Source: Litoditis marina (taxonomy: Eukaryota > Nematoda > Chromadorea > Rhabditida > Rhabditidae). Taken from it: 64,000 nt of DNA. Shown piece by piece: positions 1 through 11,205 of this stretch. The DNA is taken from positions 18,351,632 to 18,415,631 of the forward strand of contig OZ038435.1 of the NCBI GenBank assembly GCA_964036275.1, written 5' to 3'. The position numbers and the translations under genes are program-made. The notes under the pieces were generated by a model, which searched no databases, was not told where the DNA came from, and saw only the letters and a list, made by a program, of their open reading frames with translations. Positions within the stretch are counted from its first letter, which is position 1; each line of letters starts with the position of its first letter.

Positions 1-178
1 TATATCTGTCTTTCGCAGGAATCGAACCTGCGAGCGAAAGATTCGTAGCATAGCACTAACCACTTTGCTATTAGAGCACATAACCAGCAAGCTTTGGAAT
101 CAAGAACATGTGTGCGTACAAGGCGGAAAATCAGAAATACAGTATCCTCCCGCCTTCCCGTTGGCGACGACTATAACA
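1..178 (-). repeat. tRNA-derived SINE-like repeat, copy 1 (cut by window edge)
   Basis: Reverse-strand copy of a repeat seen four times in the window. Read on the minus strand it has the leader GTCGCCAACGGGAAGGCGGG, then the tRNA-like part at about 9-78 with a B-box-like GGTTCGATTCC. The A-box region TAGCAAAGTGGTTAG is diverged from TAGCGCAGTGGTTAGCG in the other copies. It is too diverged to be a working tRNA gene. The 3' tail lies outside the window. Confidence 0.6.
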
Positions 179-1540
179 GTTGTAGGTTGTGGTTTTTTGA
201 GCCCTCCTATTTCTGAGTTGCTACCGAGGTTCACGGGTCGAATTTGTTTACGTTTTGACTTTGGAGCAACTCTCAACTGACTTTTCTTGTGTGTTCAGCA
301 GCAAAAGACTGTTTGCAGCATAAAACGAACGCAATTTTCGCGTCTTCGGAAAAGTAAATACTAGTATGAATCAAAATGGTAGGTTATTCGCAGGAAAATT
401 GAAAAGGAGTAAAGGGACTGTACTTTTCTAATGTGCAATACAGATAGTTTCAAAAAATGTGAAAGTCATTTGTTCTGTTGGCGTGCGGGAGGGCGCGCTG
501 CATTTTCGAGAACACGGAGCAAGACAATAAGTTGACCCCTAGATGAATGATTGTGATTTTTTAATGTTAACAATATCGACTAATCAGCTAAAATCTCCAA
601 AGTAAAGAGGAACGGTCCCTTCAAGAGTTCAAGAGATTTCAGTGGGCACAATTCCCGAGTCTAAAAACCGCTGTAGTCAGAATACGTATGCTAGAAGAAC
701 CCGGCACCTTCATCCCATCCTGCGTCTCTCACTATGCCTCACTATTTCGCGCAACTCGTATCCCGGCGGGATATGAGTGGAGAGAGCGTATGTTTGAGGA
801 GACGCAGGATTGGATGAAGGTGAAAAATACGCAGGCAATGATGAACAGGATGAAAGCAGACTTCAAATCGAAAACGAATTGATGCTCAAATTCCGCGACA
901 AGCAATGGTATAAAAACATACGGAAAAAGCAGAGAGCTGTGGCCGTATTTTGTTAGCTCAAATAGCCTGGTAAGCTAGTTGAGGAAAATTCAAATAGTGT
1001 ACTACACACTACTGACTCACTTATTGCGATTTCTATCTTGCATATATGTAAAACCAGCAAACCTCGGCGTAATTACCAGAAAGTAGAATGCAATAGTCGT
1101 TGAATTAGAATTCGGTCATTGGAATTTTGCTCAAATAGCTTACCCGGCGAATTGAGCTTGTAAAATATGGTCACTGGTATACGTGTTTCATTGGTCCGAG
1201 AATATAAACGTGACATTTATATGAGAACAACGTGTTCTTTGATCCCTCACTGCAACGATCATGAATAAAACCAGCACTTTTGTTCATAAATTGCTTCTGA
1301 ATGAATTGGTTAATTGTGTTCTGAAAATTTCAGTCGCACAAGACTTCACATTTCGCAATACAATGAGTAAATAGGTGGTATTGTTGAACTATTACAAATG
1401 CAAGAAAAACTGAAAATTAGTATTACACCGATATCTTTTTTACAATTGCAATTTTTAACAAACATCACTTCAGAAGACAATTGGGAAACAATACAGAAAA
1501 TCAATAGTTGTAGAGGTCATAACTAGATCAGATAAGCTGG
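179..1540. other. AT-rich stretch, no gene seen
   Basis: Only short open frames occur (the longest about 70 codons). None has flanking splice signals in phase or a recognisable motif. A GC-richer patch with a 64-codon frame sits at 688-882. I cannot support it as a gene. Confidence 0.5.
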
Positions 1541-1582
1541 TGTCAGCTAACGCAGAATGAATGGGGAACCGGTTGGACGAGA

Positions 1583-1764
1583 ATCTGAGAAAGAGAGAGA
1601 GGGGAGAGAGCGAGAGATTGAGAGAGATAAAGAGAAAGAGAGAAGGAGAGAAAGGGAGAGAGAGATAAGAGAGAAGTAGAAGAACAGAGGGAGATGAAAG
1701 AGAAACAGTGAGAAAAGACAGTTAGAGAGAGAAGAGATAAGAAAGGAAAAAAGGGAGAGTGCGC

Positions 1765-1828
<64 letters not shown>

Positions 1829-1850
1829 GAGAGTGAGAGAGAAGGAGATA
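1583..1850. repeat. GA-rich polypurine tract with (GA)n microsatellite
   Basis: About 270 bp of almost pure A/G on the plus strand, with an uninterrupted (GA)n core at about 1769-1825. Long minus-strand open frames of Ser/Leu/Phe across it are a by-product of the CT repeat. Confidence 0.9.
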
Positions 1851-2032
1851 AAACGTAATAATAAGATAGCAAATGAGAGAGAGGCGGTAAATAGAAAGAA
1901 ACAGAAAAAAAGAGGAGGTATGAAGAGAGCAAGGCAGTGTTTGTCGTCTCGACCTGTTACTATTAATCACGTGGTAACGATTGTGTCTTCTATTTTGAAC
2001 TTCATTGGAGAGAATATCAGTAACAGAATTGA

Positions 2033-2235
2033 TATAGTTGCCAACGGAAAGGCAGAAGGGTACTGTATATTTCACTTTCCGCTGTGTGCGCACACATTCG
2101 TTAGATTCCAAAGCTTCCGTTTGTGTACTATAATAGCGCAGTGGTTAGCGCCGTGTAACAAATATTTTGCTCGCAGGTTCGATTCCGGCAACAGACAGAA
2201 ATACAGAAATTTATAAATTTGGCACCCATTATATC
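2033..2235 (+). repeat. tRNA-derived SINE-like repeat, copy 2 (full length)
   Basis: The leader begins TATAGTTGCCAACGGAAAGG. The tRNA-like segment at about 2128-2199 has an A-box-like TAGCGCAGTGGTTAGCG and a B-box-like AGGTTCGATTCC. The tail AAATTTGGCACCCA is shared with the copies at 17764-17962 and 22268-22469. It resembles a polymerase III promoter-bearing SINE; tRNA-Arg ancestry is only a guess. Confidence 0.7.
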
Positions 2236-2319
2236 TTGAGTTATACAATTCAGTTCTGGTGCGGTACACACTCTTTTTATAGTGTAGGGTTTTCCTCGCT
2301 GTAGCTGTTCTCAATCTGA

Positions 2320-4880
2320 ACCATTCCGTCTTCCTGGAGCCGTTGACAGCGGAACTGCTCGGACTGAAATGATATTATTTGAAATTTCAAATCAGTAATT
2401 TTATGATATTATATTTGGATTGTTCTCCAAACTGCAGTCACAAATTTAAAGAAGTGAATTGTCAGTGTTTACATGTACTTTTTTACCTTTTTATTCATTA
2501 CAGTTTGCTGTAAATTAAATAAACGAATAATAATATTCAACCAACGTTCACACTTTTTTGTCCATAAATAATTTAGCCTAAGTGGCGATTTTCCCACATT
2601 TCCATGTTGCAATACTCATCAATGTGGTTTTGACTAGATAGTAATAATATAACACTTGCACTCTCGACAATCATGTCATGGTAAAAAAAAATTATTATGA
2701 GAAATAACTATGCAAAATCTCCTGTCACATTCCCAAAAGATGGTTTTCCGTGATAAATTGCTAAGTGAAATGCCAATTTGTTCCATTTCAAATGCTTTCC
2801 TACTCATTTTGTGAAAAAAAATTGTCAGGGACTCATCATAACGATCGAGAAAAAGTTGGACTGTCAGACTTAGAAGAATACCCCCTCATTTTTCGAAACT
2901 GATTTGTATAATCTCCGATACGTTCATCCCTTCAGTTTCTGAGTTATAATATTGCATTTCCACACGAAATACACAATTTTAAACAATTTCTTATGGATCT
3001 ACCACGGGTTCGCTTTACTACCGGTTTACTATTCAACCCTGGTCACGAAATTCGTATGACAGAAATAGAGATACCATTTTGATCAATTCTACTGACCAAA
3101 TTAACTCAAATTACCTTCAAAAAAATGTTTAGTAGTTGTTTTATGACTTATTTTTTAACACTTGAGTTTTTCAACGGGATTGGCGCATTTACAATACAAA
3201 ATAAAAAAAAAACACAGACTAATCCAAACGTTAATCATGTATATTCCATTCAAAATAGTATTCAAAACCTCTGGTATTCAGAGTAGCTACATTTTTCACA
3301 GATATCAGTTAGTCAGGCCATAGTCGATCATTGTTCATTACACTTTTTTGCGCTCGGGGGGGGGGGGGGGGGGGGCGCTTTTCGATCCACAGGTTAGTTC
3401 GAAAACACGATGTGGAATCAACAAACGCGGCACCTATTTATGATCATTACCGAACAAAAGCGGTAATATAAATTTATCATTGAGATTATGAGTTCATTGT
3501 TCTTATAAGATATTGGGTACATTTATAAAACATATGTATATATTCATACTTTCCTCTTTCTTCTGCTCGTCTATAAACTTGAGCTTTTTTCTCTTTTTAT
3601 TACTCTTTAGCCGTTTCTTATTCAGTCTTATTGACTTTCTAGTCAATTTATATTCATCTTTATTCGGTTTTTTTTAACGTTTTTCACTACTCCTATTAAT
3701 TTTTTTTCCGATTCTCGCTCTATTTCGGTTCCCTCTGCCCAGCATTGCCCTTCAAAAAATTTCTCTACTATCGCTCTCTCATTTCTTTTTATCCTTATAA
3801 CACTTTTTCATTTTAAGTTCATCGTTCGTTCTGTCATCTCTAGACTTTTCTTCTTTTGCTCAAAATGAAAACAAAACCAGTATTGAAATTCGGATTCAAT
3901 TAAAAAAGCTAAGATGTTCCAATCTAGATTTTACTTTTTTCCAAAAACGAAATAACTCTTACGAAATAACGTCTTAATTCACTCTTACCCTATGCTAGAG
4001 ACGGAGAGGAACATGATATAGTAATGACTGTTACTGACTGAATCGCGTTTATCTGCTTCTCTGCGTCCCTGTCTCCCCGTGGAAACGACTAGAGCGCCGC
4101 TGTTCTGGTTTGTTCTACGCGCTACAGTAAGAATTGCAAATCTCCCGGTAGTGTATTCATAATTGGGAAAATTCATCCATTTCAGATATGTGTAAATCGT
4201 TGTTCAATCTATATCAGTAGTTCGCTGACCGTTACTCTTTTCATTTGGTTTTTTTCACGTCAAACACACATTATCATGAATTCACTGCTCGGTGATCCTA
4301 CCCCCCCCCCCCCCCCCACCCCCCCCTAGAGTTCATGCTCTCTTTGTGAAACAATTGGAAACTTCTCGTTGTAAAAACTGCCGAATCGGTCAATTGTTGA
4401 AAACTAATCTACTTCAGATATGTGCAGGTCGCCGCTCCATCTATACAGAAATTTGTTGAAATTCACTCATTTAATTCCATTTCTTCTTACTTCCTACCCA
4501 ATTTACCAGACTTCACCCTAACCCTACCCTTCTCACCAGCAGATCTCTATTCCATCTATATCACAAACTAGTTTCTTTCTCTCTTATTTTCAATTTCGAG
4601 TCAGCAGTTTCAACAGATAGAGGGTGAAAACCCAATAATAAACGTATAAGTCTCTTTCTCATGTAAGAAATGTACCTAAAGTGAAACGCAAACAACTTAC
4701 GTATGAAAATATTTGATAGAAATATTCGTTTTTATTATAGCTGCCTACCATGACCGTACTAACAGATTTAATCCTACTGAAAATGCTCCTGGTGACGTGT
4801 TCATTCGATAACATCATGCAAATGTCCTCCATTCTCTATTGTTGCTAAATGGGACCAATTCTACAACTAACCGAGTTTTT
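2320..4880. other. Intergenic, no gene seen; contains poly-G and poly-C runs
   Basis: AT-rich sequence with a 20-base poly-G run at 3356-3375 and a poly-C run at about 4301-4326. The T-rich stretch 3540-3850 is low complexity. No exon with phased splice sites or a protein motif was found. Confidence 0.5.
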
Positions 4881-5156
4881 AGGTAAACTAACCCTTTTCG
4901 GTAACCTATTTTTCAGGTTACCGTGGTAGGTAAACTTGAAGTAACCTGCAACTAAAATCCGTTAACCGTTCAAAGTAACGGTAAAAACCACATTTCGTTT
5001 TTCATTTTAGGTTTCTAACCGGTCACCTACTGAGGTAACCTGAAAAGGAAGCAAACGGTTTTTAATTCTAGGTTACTAACCGGTAACCTACTGAGGTGAC
5101 CTGAAAAACAGGTTACGAAAAAAGAGTTAGGTTACCAAAAAAGGGTTAGGCTACCT
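4881..5156. repeat. Palindromic element made of GGTTAC/GTAACC motifs
   Basis: The left arm starts AGGTAAACTAACCC and contains GGTAACCT. The right arm ends AGGGTTAGGCTACCT, so the ends are inverted repeats of one another with a few mismatches. Between them the hexamer GTAACC or its complement recurs many times (for example around 4911, 4950, 5033, 5083 and 5120). It looks like a non-autonomous foldback element. Confidence 0.7.
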
Positions 5157-5344
5157 TAACCTAACCCGGTCATATAGAAATCACCGCTGAATGTATAATC
5201 GGACACATCGAGTTTTTTCAGATTCGAATGCATCGGTTAGATTATATAAATGCGGTCTCTGCGAACTGTTTGACAAAAAATGTTCGGGAGTGGTTTACAT
5301 TTGCCCCCTACCCTGGTCGAAAACGGGTTGAAAAGGGCTCGTAC

Positions 5345-5626
5345 TACAATCGCCCCCCACCTTTGGGGGGCGATTATACACCATGCTTATTTACTGCAAG
5401 CTTGGGTTGAGTGGGGGGTGATTGTTCATCAGTTCCGGGTATGTACTATCACCCCCCCATTTTGTATTGTGGGGGGTGATTGTTCATTGTCGAAGATGTA
5501 CAATGTCTCCCCATCCATTTACCAATTACCCCCCACCTTCGCGCGACTTTTCTGCGATTCCAATTAGGTGGGGGGTAATAGTACCACGAGGGGGGTGATT
5601 GTTGGGTGGGGGGCGATTGTACATTT
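5345..5626. repeat. Clustered G6 tracts (GGGGGG-TGATTGT units)
   Basis: At least six runs of six or more G on the plus strand, mostly followed by CGATT, TGATTGT or TAATAG, with complementary C-runs at 5351-5358 and 5452-5458. The units point in both directions, so the block can fold on itself. It lies about 240 bp upstream of the 5' end of the next gene. Confidence 0.75.
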
Positions 5627-5852
5627 TTCCCAAATGTTCGAAGTACAAACAATTCTTCAAAGCCTCCGATTATGTAGTGTTTCGTGATATATGATAAATA
5701 TAAAACATTTTTGCTCGCAAACCAAAAGCTTTTTCTGCACAAAACGTCTTCGTTTCACGTGCCATGTAGAAGAGTCTTGCACCCATTTCGATCATGCATT
5801 TGGTGATCGCAGTTTGAATAACCCAATAACCCACAATATAAAAATACTTTCG

Positions 5853-5864
5853 TTTTTCAGACAA
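5853..5864 (+). promoter_or_regulatory. Likely 3' splice / trans-splice acceptor at gene start
   Basis: CGTTTTTCAG followed by ACAA and then an ATG at 5865. An acceptor four bases before the initiator, with no upstream in-phase donor seen, is the arrangement expected for spliced-leader addition in nematodes. This is inferred from sequence only; an upstream 5' exon is the alternative. Confidence 0.5.
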
Positions 5865-8800
5865 ATGTCACAACGTTCTTTTCTTGTCGGCACGTTAAAC
5901 TGCTCCACATTGAAGAAGAATCAAATCTCAGAAATTTCTTTGGGAGATGATTATGATTTTCTGACGTTGACCAATGCGACCTTGTCCTCGACGAAAGAAC
6001 AGACGTTCCCTGACGGTTCTAAGCTGTTCTACTTTTGCCACGACTCCGCACCGTGTACTGGAATTCTTGTCCACAAACGATGGGCCGAAAAGGCCACGGC
6101 TGATCAGTTTTACTACATAGACCACGGTCTTGCTTTCCTAGACGTTTTTGTCAGTGAAGAACTAACACTACGTATTGTGGCGTGTGCTGCTCCTCAACAC
6201 TGCAAAAAACAAGAACAAGATCAGACCCGATTCAGGTGGTTTCTGCAACGTATGGTCAACATTGTCGAACGAACTAGATTGATTGATAGGGATCGTGAGG
6301 TGATCGTTGCTGGAAACTTTCAAGCGCAAGTGGGTTCTAGAGGAAACACATCCGTCATCTACAACGACAATGGAAAAGAAAACTACGTTTTAGTGGGTCC
6401 ATATGGTTTAGGACAATTGGACAGTCGCGGAAGTCTACTGATTAATTTCTGCCGAAACAATCAGCTTGCAATCCAAAACACAATATTTGAATCAGAAACA
6501 ACTGAACGATGGACATCTGCCGTCGCTGGAGAAACACTACTGAGGACCGCTAAACAGACCGATTTCATAATTTCCTCGTGTTTGAATAAACGCCTGGTCT
6601 GCGCGGATGCGCGGGTGTCACAGCTACTGCCTTCAAAATCCCTCCATCGTGGTGTTCGGGCTCATTACTACCTGTCAGAGGAGCAGATACTTGATGAAAT
6701 TGACAAAGATCCTCTCGAAGTCATTCGGGGCCACTACCAACGTTGTCTGCAACTTCCTCTCAAGATAGATACATCTACCAACATGTGCCTAAAGAAAATC
6801 TATGCAGCGGTTTCTCAGACACTGGAAACTTGGTACTCAGTGCAACCTACACTGCCATTAGAATACTCAGAAGATATGACGACAATTCTTGTACATTTTA
6901 GTCAAGAAACCAGCAGACTACAACTAGCCAAGATATTCATAACCATTATATCGTCTTCATGTCTACCCGACGACCTATTCACGCACACTCTGTCGCTTTT
7001 GAACGATTTTTCCAAGACAGAAACATTACTTCGACAAGTTTGCCAATCAGTCTCGGAACTATTCATTCGAACAATCCGATCGCTGTTAGTCACGGAAACA
7101 AGGCGTACTCTGAAGGAAAGTTCGGACTGTCTCACCTCTCATTTATTGACAGTGGACGAAATTTTCCGAAAGTGGCGTGGCGCGCAAGCTATGAGTTTGA
7201 TGATTGTGAACTGTCACAGCCACACAGAAATTGAAGACTACGAGTTACTATTCAAACGACTAAAGCAATATCTACCAGAGGGAATCTGTGAAATAGCCTC
7301 ATCACTCTTCAAAACGTACTCGGGCCAACTCACTCTCCATCACAGCATGTTCAATTTGCTGTTGGGGTCACTTGAATGTGATAATGAATTTTCTGAGTAT
7401 CCTGATCATGGAATATCTCTTTATTTCCGACACGGTGCGATGTTTTTCCATAAAGATGTGAAGCAGATTCAGAAAAAGTTGGAAAGATTCAACAGCTTGT
7501 TGAAAGCACTGGGAATCCGCTTGAACTCCACAAATATTCATTTTATGTCTCCGAAACGGTCAACATTGGCGTTAGAGTCTGAGGTTATTGTTCCCAGAAA
7601 GACACTCGTTCACTTTCGTGTGGAGCTCAGATACGACGTCAAGCGTATTAGTAGAAAACCGCTTCAGATAAACGTTCACTCCGCTAACAAGCAATTCATC
7701 AACAACATCGATGTCTTGAAAAACAGTTCTCTCAGCGTGGCTGATAAAATGGACGCCCACGAATCGTTTACTGCATATTTTCTACGCGGTTGTGAAACCT
7801 GGAGCGAATCAGAAATTTGGGCATGTTACAAAACACTCGTTGCCGGACACCACGCAATTCTACAAATTATGCTTGACATCGAAAAAGCCAACTACAATTT
7901 CCTCATTGAAATGGCTAACGTTGAACATATCGTGACTGCAATTTTTCGCCGAAAATACATTTTGGCACAAGAAACACTCAAACTTCCGGCAGAATCGCCC
8001 ATCAAGAAAATTTTGGCCAGGAGTCCGGAAGGAAAAATTGAATTGCAAAACAGTTTCCGTAACTCTTGTTACGTTCAAGTTCTACCGGAGGATGTTGATT
8101 GTGCGGATGATGAACGTCAATTGAAGTTTATTGAGAGGGTAAGTATAGAAGTCTATTAAGTTCCCAACTGAACTCGTTTCAAATGAGAAAGTCCCGCCTC
8201 TTCTTTAATACTGTAAACGAAGTCCAGTTGTGAGCTAAATAAATAATTTACACATTTATCTTAATAAATATGTATAAAAAAACGTTCAGTTCGTCGCCCG
8301 TTTCTACCACGCGAAAAGGTTCTAGAGAAAGTTAACAATGTTTGCATCCTATTCTGATTGATTATCGAAAGGTGTTCGTAAATTATCATCTCAAAACATC
8401 ACCGTTTCGACAAAGTTGAAGTTTGTGCTAAAATGAAAAAAAAGTTAGACTGTGTGCTGTGCAAGTCCACGTAGGGAAGATGTCGATTATAGTTAATCCA
8501 GAGAAAATAAAAATAGAAGTGAGAAAATTGAAATACTATTAAAGTTTTTGGATTAAAGTCATTTTTTGCAACATCACAATTTTACAAGTTGGAAGTTCAA
8601 CATCTGATTTCATTAACATTGAAGCGGAATAAAAAATTTCTTCACGAAGGAGGTTAATACGAACAATAAACGTTAACCAAATCATGCTATTTCAGGGTGT
8701 ACGCTCCTTGCTCTGTATTGCTCTTAGCAACAGCCTATTTCAAATCAGGAAACAGAAAACAACAATTGAGAAAACTATGGTAAGACATGTTTGTAACACT

Positions 8801-10905
8801 AACAGATTTTTTTCCAAATTTTGTTTTAATTGCTTTCATTCACTCGGAATAAAGTTCATAAGTGGAGGAAGGGTATAAATATACTGATGAGGTTTTCTTT
8901 TTTCAGCAGAAATTATCCACCCAAGTCGAAGCTTCCAGTACTATATCATCAGAAGTAGACAAAATCTCACACCAAATTAATGCGCAGCATTTGCGCTGCA
9001 AGAACATTGAGGAGAGAATCATAGCAATGGTAAGTCGGTTATGCAACGAGAGAAAAATATTCAAGTGTTAAAAAACTTTGGGTGAAAAAATTATATTTTG
9101 GATATCTTTGGTGTATCCTCCTATTTCTCTTTCTTTCTCTCCTTTTCAGTATCTTTCTGCCTTTCTCCCTATGTTCTTGTTTGTAGTGTTTACTACCAAC
9201 CTTCAAACATCTATATGTCTCTTTTTTCCTATATTTCTGTTTGTTCTCTCTTCCTCGATACACTTTTTTCCTTATTTGTTTTTTTCCTTAACAAATCATA
9301 TTCGAATTATATTTTTACATTCGAATAGATTTCATTGCAGAGTGTCAACCAGAACCCAACCGAATCAAACAGTGCGGAACCTTGTCTCGAGTCTCTGCTA
9401 GCATCGCTGAACTTAGTCGAAGACTGCCGAGCTCAGGCCAAGTCGTTGAAAATCTCGAAATATCAGAAGAAGGTGAGGTTATACAACATGAGTGTGAGGT
9501 AGTTAAAAGTTAAAGTTAAAGTTACAACAGCTGAATAATGTTTTCACTCCAATTATTAGATCATTCATGTGAAACATGAATAGTAATTTGCTATGCTAAG
9601 GTGATTGAGTCAAAACATCACTTTCAGCATATCGATTCGAAGTGATCGGCTCAATTCCAAGTGTCTGTCATTTATATGACACCAGATTCGACGTTTCATA
9701 GAGTGTCACCAAATGTGAGTTGCAGTTTTATGTGCGCATTTGACCGAGATTTCAAACTATAGCAGAGGTATGTAGTCACAAACGCAGCAAAGCAGTACAA
9801 CAAATACATTATTACCCTGTCCTTTCCGGTACACTCTCATAGAGACAATATTTTCGTCCGTTGCCTTGAGCGGTAATGAGTGGAATATGTTTTCTGTTCA
9901 CACGTACATATTTTCATAGGTACGTACGGGTTACCGGTGTTATCAAAATCTCAAAACAACTAGCTGAAACAAGTCAAAGATCGTCAGACGAGTTATTTCT
10001 GAATACGGAGTTTATTGTTAGTTGTTCAATCTTATCTTGCAGTGCCTACGACTACGTCACTGACCAACCAATGGAGACATCATAGATTTCAAACATTTTG
10101 TTTTTATTCTGAATTTGAATGTAGGTTGGTATTTTTCCATGTGCCCTTGTGACAATAAATGTTCTCTGTAGTATGATCTGCAATATTTTCTGACATATGT
10201 AACCTCGGAAACCAATGCACCCTGAATGAAGATGCTAGTTCAAATTTAGCAAAATTAGCATAATATCCAGTACTAAAGTAGATGAACATTTTCACTGTGA
10301 CGCAACCCTACTTGGTTCAACCAATTAGGAATCAATTTCAGTTTACAGCCAGTATTTGAATTGGGGTAGGTGATAGAATAATTTGAGGGTAGCCATTTTA
10401 TTTTCCGTCGACGTACGGAGCTCCCGCGCTGGTGTCATTACGTGAGTCACTATTTTACAAGAACGAGTTGAGATAGAGGCGTGAATGTATGTATTTTTAT
10501 CAATGGTTGTCATTTGACATTGGGTAATTAAATGAACTTGAAGGTCAAAATTAGGAAGAAACGCTATCTTCAACTACTTGATGCGATATATTATTACCTG
10601 TGATCATTCTCATTCCAACTGATACTTAAATAGTACTGTTGCAGATTTTCTATCACGTGTACATTACGCATTACGTACACACTATCTCGATGATACATTC
10701 GATACCGATAGTGTTCGCAGATACTTTGTCAACGAAATTGAGTTCTACCATATTCAATGGTCATCGGAAAATTTGTTTCTCCAAACTCACACAAACTTTG
10801 TCGGCTGTGACGCCGAAAATAAAACTGCCTCAGTTTGACGATGCCTCATTATTCAGATCAGAGCGAGTTTCAGTTGTTATCGCCGGAAGCAGTTCGAGCA
10901 TCTGA
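5865..10905 (+). CDS. Domesticated RTE-type retrotransposon protein (endonuclease-like plus RT-like, catalytically degenerate)
   Basis: Model: exons 5865-8138, 8696-8779, 8907-9029, 9341-9472 and 10645-10905, all joined in phase 0, giving 957 aa. The start follows a TTTTTCAG acceptor. Residues 1-250 align with the APE-like endonuclease/exonuclease/phosphatase fold (GTLNC near 10-14; PYGLGQLDSRG). The usual GDFNA is G150-N-F-Q-A here and the terminal SDH motif is not recognisable. Residues 500-550 align with the reverse-transcriptase palm, but the FADD site reads F521-R-H-G524. RGCETW (641-646) matches the RTE C-terminal YGCETW region. The 758-codon first exon has no stop and ends at a GTAAGT donor, so it is under splicing, unlike a mobile copy. 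Exons 2-4 are short, charged and coiled-coil-like. The last exon is least sure; an AATAAA follows at 10956, and without it the frame stops at about 9502. Function unknown; a non-enzymatic role is inferred. Confidence 0.7.
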
Positions 10906-10955
10906 AGTGTTCTATGATCTCTGTTGTACATTAAAGAAAAATGTTGTATATTCCT

Positions 10956-10961
10956 AATAAA
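10956..10961 (+). terminator. Poly(A) signal AATAAA
   Basis: A perfect AATAAA 50 bp after the stop codon at 10905. It supports the exon 10645-10905 as the 3' end of the plus-strand retrotransposon-derived gene. Confidence 0.5.
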
Positions 10962-11205
10962 ATCTCAGTTAAATTATTCATCAGTTACGTGAAATCTTAG
11001 AGTGGCTACAAAAATTATAGAAAGCCTAGATGACCGGTATATAGTGAATGTGAAATCACGTAACATTCGAACAAAATACAGTATCTTTCCGTTTTCTGGG
11101 CTATTCATGTTATATTCAGTTTTTGAGCCGCAAAAATTATGACCACATCGATGAACCCGTAAAAGGTCATGTTTTTTTTTACACAGCCATGTCTAGTTAT
11201 TAGAA

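Noticed and set aside
1543..2111. Minus-strand frames of 129 codons
   Set aside because: Ser/Leu low-complexity translation of the GA microsatellite; the unique flanks have no motif.
2128..2199. Functional tRNA gene
   Set aside because: A- and B-box-like words are present, but the acceptor and anticodon stems do not pair properly and the segment is part of a dispersed repeat.
4512..4535. CCCTAACCCTACCC as telomere-like repeat
   Set aside because: Only about two imperfect units; too short to mean anything.
5228..5742. Pro/Gly-rich short frames
   Set aside because: Translations of the G6/C6 tract block.
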